Origin: an uncultured Gammaproteobacteria bacterium
Lineage (GTDB): Bacteria; Pseudomonadota; Gammaproteobacteria; Pseudomonadales; Azotimanducaceae_A
DNA length: 25,641 bases
Assembly (NCBI GenBank): GCA_913041025.1
Contig: CAJWGQ010000015.1
Span: forward strand, 1-25,641
Direction: 5' to 3'
In this document: positions 21,480 through 25,641 of the stretch, piece by piece
Layout: each line of letters starts with the position of its first letter
How positions within the stretch are numbered: position 1 is the stretch's first letter
Made by a program: the position numbers and the translations under genes
Notes under the pieces: model-generated
Told to the model about the DNA's origin: nothing
What the model saw: only the letters and a program-made list of their open reading frames with translations
The model's database searches: none

Positions 21480-22685
21480 TTAGGTAATCGATTCGTGAAC
21501 CGCTTTGATCAAGCTGAGTGTCCGAGGATCATCTCCACCAGCGACAACGTGCATCTGGTTCATCACATAAGCAAATGCAAAGTCTAAAGTTGGATCTGCA
21601 AATCCCAGTGAACCGCCGGCCCCGGAATGACCGAACGCGCCTTCGTTGCCTAATGAACCGCTCAAGCTTGAAAACTCAGAAAAACCAGGGGGGATTGTAT
21701 TGTTGAGTGTAAAGCCCAGACCGAAACGCGTTGGCACGGCGACCCCCTTATCGATACCCGAAGCAAGCTCTCTGGTAGCCATTCGTACTGTTTCTTCATT
21801 CAATAGGCGTATACCGTCAACACCGTTTCCGATCATGGAAGCGTACATCCTTGCGAGCGAGCGGGCGTCGGTTATACCGTTTCCAGCAGGCTGTTCGTGT
21901 GCGTGAAAGGCATAGCTGTTTGGGTCAGTTTCGACAGGCATTACAGACATCGACAGGCTCAGTAGTGACTGTGGGTCTAGCGAGGCCGCGATCAGCTGGC
22001 GCTGGGCCTCAGTCATTGTGTCTGGGTCTCCTTGCGGATCGAATCGAGGATCGATTGCCTCCACGGTTGTCATGCGGTGTTCTTCGCTTTCCGGAAGGCC
22101 GATCCAGAAGTCTAATCCTAATGGCTTGGAGACCTCGTCTGCCATAAAGGCGCCGGGAGTTTTCCCTGAAATTCGCCGGATCACCTCGCCGATCAGCCAG
22201 CCATAGGTCCCAGGGTGGTAGCCGTGGGTTGTTCCGGGTTCCCATGCGGGTTCCTGTTTCTCCAACGAGTTGATAGGAGCCTCCCAAGAGAAACTTTCAG
22301 CAAGCGTCAGGGGGGGGATATGTGGGAGACCGCCTTGGTGCGACATGATCATAGCGACGGTGATCGTCTCCTTGCCTGCCTGAGCAAACTCTGGCCAGTA
22401 CTCTGCTACGGGAGCGTTAAAATCTAGCTGTCCTCTCTGTCCCAAGATCAGCGCGCAAAGTGCGGCCGCCCCTTTGGTAGAAGAAAAGATCAGCTGTAGG
22501 CTGTCTTCTGCCCAGGGTCTAGACGTTTCTTTATCGGCCAACCCGCCCCACAGGTCGACAACCTTTTCTCCTTTGTAATAGAGACTGAACGCTGCACCGA
22601 GGTCGGCTCGATCGGTAAAGTTTTTCGCAAATTCCTCTCTGACCTTTTCAAAACCGGGAGCAACCTCGCCATCAATATTACTCAT
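21480..22685 (-). CDS. Serine hydrolase, beta-lactamase family (class C-like esterase)
   Basis: This 401-residue protein has the penicillin-binding/beta-lactamase fold used by EstB-type esterases and related amidases. The nucleophile motif is S68-S-T-K71 (FSSTKG), the general base tyrosine is likely Y156 in GYHPGTYGWL, and the third motif region is GHSGAGGSLGFADP near the C-terminus. MSHQGGLPHI after the first motif is typical of the group. No signal peptide is visible, so a cytosolic esterase or lactonase is more likely than an antibiotic-degrading enzyme. GGAG precedes the ATG by nine bases. It is divergent from the TonB-dependent receptor gene, and the pair may handle the same imported substrate, which is inference. 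Confidence 0.88.
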   Translation of the reverse strand: MSNIDGEVAPGFEKVREEFAKNFTDRADLGAAFSLYYKGEKVVDLWGGLADKETSRPWAEDSLQLIFSSTKGAAALCALILGQRGQLDFNAPVAEYWPEFAQAGKETITVAMIMSHQGGLPHIPPLTLAESFSWEAPINSLEKQEPAWEPGTTHGYHPGTYGWLIGEVIRRISGKTPGAFMADEVSKPLGLDFWIGLPESEEHRMTTVEAIDPRFDPQGDPDTMTEAQRQLIAASLDPQSLLSLSMSVMPVETDPNSYAFHAHEQPAGNGITDARSLARMYASMIGNGVDGIRLLNEETVRMATRELASGIDKGVAVPTRFGLGFTLNNTIPPGFSEFSSLSGSLGNEGAFGHSGAGGSLGFADPTLDFAFAYVMNQMHVVAGGDDPRTLSLIKAVHESIT

Positions 22686-22786
22686 TTTTTATCACTCCAA
22701 TGTATTTTAACTCTTTCTTTCGGACTGAGTTGAACAGCACTACTCAAACATTACGCGCGGAGACGCTGCGAATCGAATTGTATGTT

Positions 22787-22803
22787 AATTACTACTCGTA
22801 ATT
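22787..22803. promoter_or_regulatory. Inverted repeat in the divergent promoter region of hydrolase and receptor
   Basis: AATTAC (22787-22792) and GTAATT (22798-22803) form a perfect 6-base inverted repeat with a five-base spacer. It sits near the middle of the 230 bases between the divergent hydrolase and receptor genes. It could be an operator serving both. No regulator gene lies next to it, and convincing -35/-10 pairs were not found. Confidence 0.3.
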
Positions 22804-22915
22804 GGTTTAAGTATCAACTTGCTGAGTCAGACCTTTGTTCTAGGCTTGGAAGACTGAATTTGACTTTCGTTAGGATGACGTTGAAGATTCCGGTTCATTT
22901 TACTGGGAGAGAGGC

Positions 22916-25201
22916 ATGTTTAAAAAGATCGTGTTTGTGATTTTTGGTGTTGTGACGTTTTTTGCCCCTAAAATTCAAGCTGAAGCAGCGGGGAGCGAGG
23001 GTATCGTAGAAGAGATCATCGTGACCGCTACCTATCGAGAAACGAGCCTAATGGATACGCCGCTATCCATCAGCGCAATCAGTGATAGCGTGATTGAAGA
23101 TACCGGTGCTCAAAGCATGGAAGAAGTTTATACCTTAGTTCCTGCTTTAAGCATGGTCGGTGGCACGCAAGGAGAAGCGCGTTACACAATACGTGGGGTG
23201 AGCTCGCAAAGCGGAAATATTGGTTACGCGCCGGCAGGAGCCACTGTTGGGATTTACTTAGATGGTACTCCAGTAACCGCGGCTTTGGGGCCTGACAATC
23301 AGATAAGCGGTGCGCTGTTCGATGTGGATCGCATCGAGGTACTTAAAGGTCCACAGGGGACGCTTTTTGGTGAAGGGTCGCAAGGTGGCACGATCAGAAT
23401 TCTCTACAATCAGCCCGATTCCACTGAATTTGACATGGGCTTTAATATGAACACCGCGAAGATGGCGGAGTCAGACGATATGTCTGACCGCTTTGACGGA
23501 ATGGTTAATATTCCGTTAGGCGACAATACAGCGGTTAGAATAACTGGATGGCGTTCTAATACAGCAGGCTATATTGATAATGAGGTGCCTGATGAGCCCG
23601 ACTTTAATGGGGCTACCTCAACCGGAGGGCGGGCCGCGATAAGATTCGATGGTGATACCTATAATATCACCGGATCTATTTACCATAGCGAACAAAAGAC
23701 AAATGGAGGAGTGGGTACCTACGCGGCCTATAAATCCAATTTCAGGAGGCTTACGGGATTACCGCCCACGGCGGAAGACGAGTTGGATATCTATAGCTTA
23801 AGTATGGAATTCGATTTTGGTTGGGCGACTTTGCAATCTCAGACCTCTTATCAGGATCGAGAGATCACAGGGGTATTTGAAGCTACCTCAGCCAACGCAT
23901 CGCTTCTGGATATTTATTATTTAGGTGGTACAGGCGCAGATCCTTCATCAGAGGGTTGTGTTGCGGCTGCCGCCTTCGGGTTTGATTGTCCCACCTGGCC
24001 GGGTTTTTATGGGGCCGCCGGGATCCCTACGACTCCTGATGGCAAGAACATGGAAGCGATTAGCGGGATGGTCGATAACTGGAGCGAGCGCTGGAGCCAG
24101 GAAATCCGATTGATTTCTCCTGCTGACCAGCGCATTCGTTGGACGCTGGGTGCATTTTGGAAAGACAGCGAAGACCACACAGGCGCCACCCAAAAAGCGG
24201 GGTACTACCCTGGACGCGCATACGCGGCGGCGTTAATGGATCCGCTATTCGATGTGCCAGCTAACGTTCACACCGATTTTGTTGAAGAGGTCGCTATATT
24301 TGGTGAGATCAGTTACGACATTCTAGATAGTCTAGAGGTAACGGTAGGCGCGAGGGTCTCGGATCTTAAGCAGACCTTCACCAACACACCGCAAGGAACC
24401 GATGACACTCCTGTCTCACCCAAATTAGTTCTTTCCTGGCGTCCGTCCGATGAAACTATGGTTTATGCAAGTTACACGACCGGCTTCAGGCCTGGTAATG
24501 TCAATAACAACATGGAGTTTTATGCGCTTCAGTATGAGAGCCTTGGTTTAGAAGATCCGGGTTTCCGGAATGACTTGTTTTTCGACGGAGACCAGGTCAA
24601 CAGCTATGAATTGGGCATGAAGTCCTCATTCCTCGACGATCGAATTTCGTTGTCGTACGCGGGTTACTTTATCGATTGGGACGATATGTTGGTCTACGAG
24701 ATTCACCCGATTTCTCCAGATTCCTATAATAACAACAGCGGAGGTGCAGAGATTCAGGGTGTTGAATTGGAACTAAGCGCCTTTGTAACTGAGAATTTTG
24801 TGATCCGAGTAGCTGGCGATTTGACTTCCTCTGAGGTGACCTCAGCGACTGATATTTCCGCAAGTGCGGTAGGCAAGGAGTTGAGATTTGCTCCCGAAAA
24901 CAGCGTGTCCTTGTCACTGGATTACAGCATGCCAATGGACAACGGGTGGACGATGGATTTTCATCTTGATAATGCGTGGGTGTCGAAGCAATACGTGGAC
25001 GCAGCGAACACGATTACAATTCCTAGCTACGACAAGATGAACGGTCGTATTACCATGCGAAGCGATGATCAAACCTGGAGGGTCGCTCTTTTTGCGACAA
25101 ACTTAAATAATGATCAGATCGAGCGTGGGCGAGATACGATCGGCACGATTTTCTGGCATTCACCCCGGCAAGTCGGCCTAGAGATAGGCTACGATCTTTA
25201 A
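22916..25201 (+). CDS. TonB-dependent outer-membrane receptor
   Basis: This 761-residue receptor imports a large or scarce substrate across the outer membrane using TonB energy. A signal peptide covers residues 1-22 (cleavage after IQA). The TonB box region EEIIVTATYR is at 32-41. The plug domain follows, with YTIRGVSS, GIYLDGTPV and the signature IEVLKGPQGTLFGEGSQGG. The remainder is the 22-strand barrel with many aromatic-alternating strands and YASYTTGFRPGNVNNN. A long extracellular loop contains C348 and C358, likely a disulfide. The chain ends in LEIGYDL, without a terminal phenylalanine. This subtype with VTATYR and VLKGPQGTLFG is common in marine gammaproteobacteria and sphingomonads for non-siderophore substrates. 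GAGAGG precedes the ATG. No sigma/anti-sigma signalling domain is present. Confidence 0.93.
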   Translation: MFKKIVFVIFGVVTFFAPKIQAEAAGSEGIVEEIIVTATYRETSLMDTPLSISAISDSVIEDTGAQSMEEVYTLVPALSMVGGTQGEARYTIRGVSSQSGNIGYAPAGATVGIYLDGTPVTAALGPDNQISGALFDVDRIEVLKGPQGTLFGEGSQGGTIRILYNQPDSTEFDMGFNMNTAKMAESDDMSDRFDGMVNIPLGDNTAVRITGWRSNTAGYIDNEVPDEPDFNGATSTGGRAAIRFDGDTYNITGSIYHSEQKTNGGVGTYAAYKSNFRRLTGLPPTAEDELDIYSLSMEFDFGWATLQSQTSYQDREITGVFEATSANASLLDIYYLGGTGADPSSEGCVAAAAFGFDCPTWPGFYGAAGIPTTPDGKNMEAISGMVDNWSERWSQEIRLISPADQRIRWTLGAFWKDSEDHTGATQKAGYYPGRAYAAALMDPLFDVPANVHTDFVEEVAIFGEISYDILDSLEVTVGARVSDLKQTFTNTPQGTDDTPVSPKLVLSWRPSDETMVYASYTTGFRPGNVNNNMEFYALQYESLGLEDPGFRNDLFFDGDQVNSYELGMKSSFLDDRISLSYAGYFIDWDDMLVYEIHPISPDSYNNNSGGAEIQGVELELSAFVTENFVIRVAGDLTSSEVTSATDISASAVGKELRFAPENSVSLSLDYSMPMDNGWTMDFHLDNAWVSKQYVDAANTITIPSYDKMNGRITMRSDDQTWRVALFATNLNNDQIERGRDTIGTIFWHSPRQVGLEIGYDL

Positions 25202-25242
25202 GGTCATCTTGATCGTTAGATAAGCTGGTCATAGATTTAAAG

Positions 25243-25282
25243 AAACCTCTCGGTGAGACTTTCTTGGCGAGAGGTTTTTTTT
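25243..25282 (+). terminator. Intrinsic terminator of the TonB-dependent receptor gene
   Basis: AAACCTCTCG (25243-25252) and CGAGAGGTTT (25268-25277) form a perfect 10-bp stem with a 15-base loop, running into eight T residues (25275-25282). It lies about 40 bases after the receptor stop and before the next rightward gene. This is the clearest rho-independent terminator in the window. Confidence 0.88.
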
Positions 25283-25336
25283 GTCAACTTAAAGGTGTTA
25301 TCTTTTTCAAAATCGCCGTATTAAGGAGCGACGGTC

Positions 25337-25641
25337 ATGGATATCGCTAGTAAAGGAACTCAGCCTTTTTTGGATCCTTTAATCCAAGAGATCAAACGAC
25401 TCGACCTTTCGGAACACGTGATGGAGCTCGAGGCGTACGGCCTGACCGTCATACCTCCATCGAAGTCCGGTATCACGCCTGAATGGAACGGACGTCTGCG
25501 GGATGCGATATTGCGTACCGTCGAGCGTCGTGGTGGCATTGATTTATCAGATTGGGAGACTCGCACCGAGGAGGTGCCGGTTGAGGCGATGACCGAGACC
25601 TGGCAGCTGATGCCCGAAGACGATATGTTTGCCGAGGCCGC
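25337..25641 (+). CDS. Start of a gene, possibly phytanoyl-CoA dioxygenase family (3' partial)
   Basis: An open frame starts at ATG 25337, with AAGGAG eight bases upstream, and continues past the window end (101 codons visible). The N-terminal part has LDPLIQEIKRLDLSEHV followed by ELEAYGLTVIPP and LRDAILRTVERRGG. This is similar to the start of bacterial PhyH-type Fe(II)/2-oxoglutarate dioxygenases as I remember them, where a lid region precedes the jelly-roll core. The iron-binding HxD...H motif would lie beyond the window, so the call is tentative. It stands after the receptor terminator and therefore has its own promoter, which I could not identify. Confidence 0.6.
   Translation, partial: MDIASKGTQPFLDPLIQEIKRLDLSEHVMELEAYGLTVIPPSKSGITPEWNGRLRDAILRTVERRGGIDLSDWETRTEEVPVEAMTETWQLMPEDDMFAEA

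Noticed and set aside
22009..22287. 92-codon leftward frame rich in R, G and P
   Set aside because: It lies fully inside the serine hydrolase gene in another frame and has the composition of an out-of-frame translation.
21480..22685. Beta-lactamase conferring antibiotic resistance
   Set aside because: No signal peptide is present and the motif set is that of EstB-like esterases; the fold name alone is not evidence of resistance.
1..25641. Mobile element, prophage, CRISPR array, tRNA or rRNA
   Set aside because: No transposase, integrase, phage or Cas-like protein, no regularly spaced repeats and no cloverleaf-like sequence were seen.

Overview
The window reads as a chromosomal segment of a free-living, probably marine, gammaproteobacterium-like heterotroph. 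Genes are dense, GC looks moderate, and the content is dominated by acyl-CoA metabolism plus a TonB-dependent receptor. The taxonomic guess is inference from gene content only. I see no rRNA, tRNA, CRISPR array, insertion sequence, integrase or phage gene. Genes sit in short operons that alternate strands, so there are many convergent and divergent junctions.

Left part (1-7840): the end of a 6PGDH-like NAD(P) dehydrogenase; a leftward three-gene operon (small duplicated beta-rich protein, acyl-CoA carboxylase carboxyltransferase subunit, small exported protein); a putative PD-(D/E)XK-type protein; an M3 oligoendopeptidase F; and a leftward pair of acyl-CoA dehydrogenase subunits that look like a heteromeric enzyme. 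Middle part (7841-12144): dUTPase and a macrodomain hydrolase with overlapping convergent stops, then a Nudix hydrolase and a luciferase-like monooxygenase in one operon, then a saccharopine-dehydrogenase-like reductase. The first three look like nucleotide and metabolite clean-up enzymes.

Central regulatory region (12145-16205): an APH-type kinase related to LvaA/ACAD10, a MerR-type regulator on the opposite strand, and an acyl-CoA synthetase with a leader of about 300 nt. Between the kinase and merR 3' ends there is what looks like an unannotated small RNA gene on the minus strand. It has a TTGACA-N18-CATAAT promoter, a three-way-junction fold, two C-rich loops and a terminal U tract. Its promoter and the merR promoter carry the same GTACA box at the same distance from the -10 element. 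The purine-rich loop of a strong hairpin in the synthetase leader is complementary to one of the sRNA loops and also to a segment just upstream of the synthetase ribosome binding site. This possible MerR - sRNA - leader circuit is the most interesting candidate in the window. It rests on sequence patterns only.

Right part (16206-25641): a CDF zinc-type exporter, a PaaG-like hydratase/isomerase with an SDR reductase, a class II HDAC-like deacetylase, a small membrane protein coupled to a CoA-transferase, a serine beta-lactamase-fold hydrolase, a large TonB-dependent receptor with a clear terminator, and the start of a gene that may be a phytanoyl-CoA dioxygenase. Together the ligase, dehydrogenases, hydratase, SDR, CoA-transferase and carboxylase suggest catabolism of fatty, hydroxy-fatty or other CoA-activated carboxylic acids. 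No single complete pathway can be assigned from the window.
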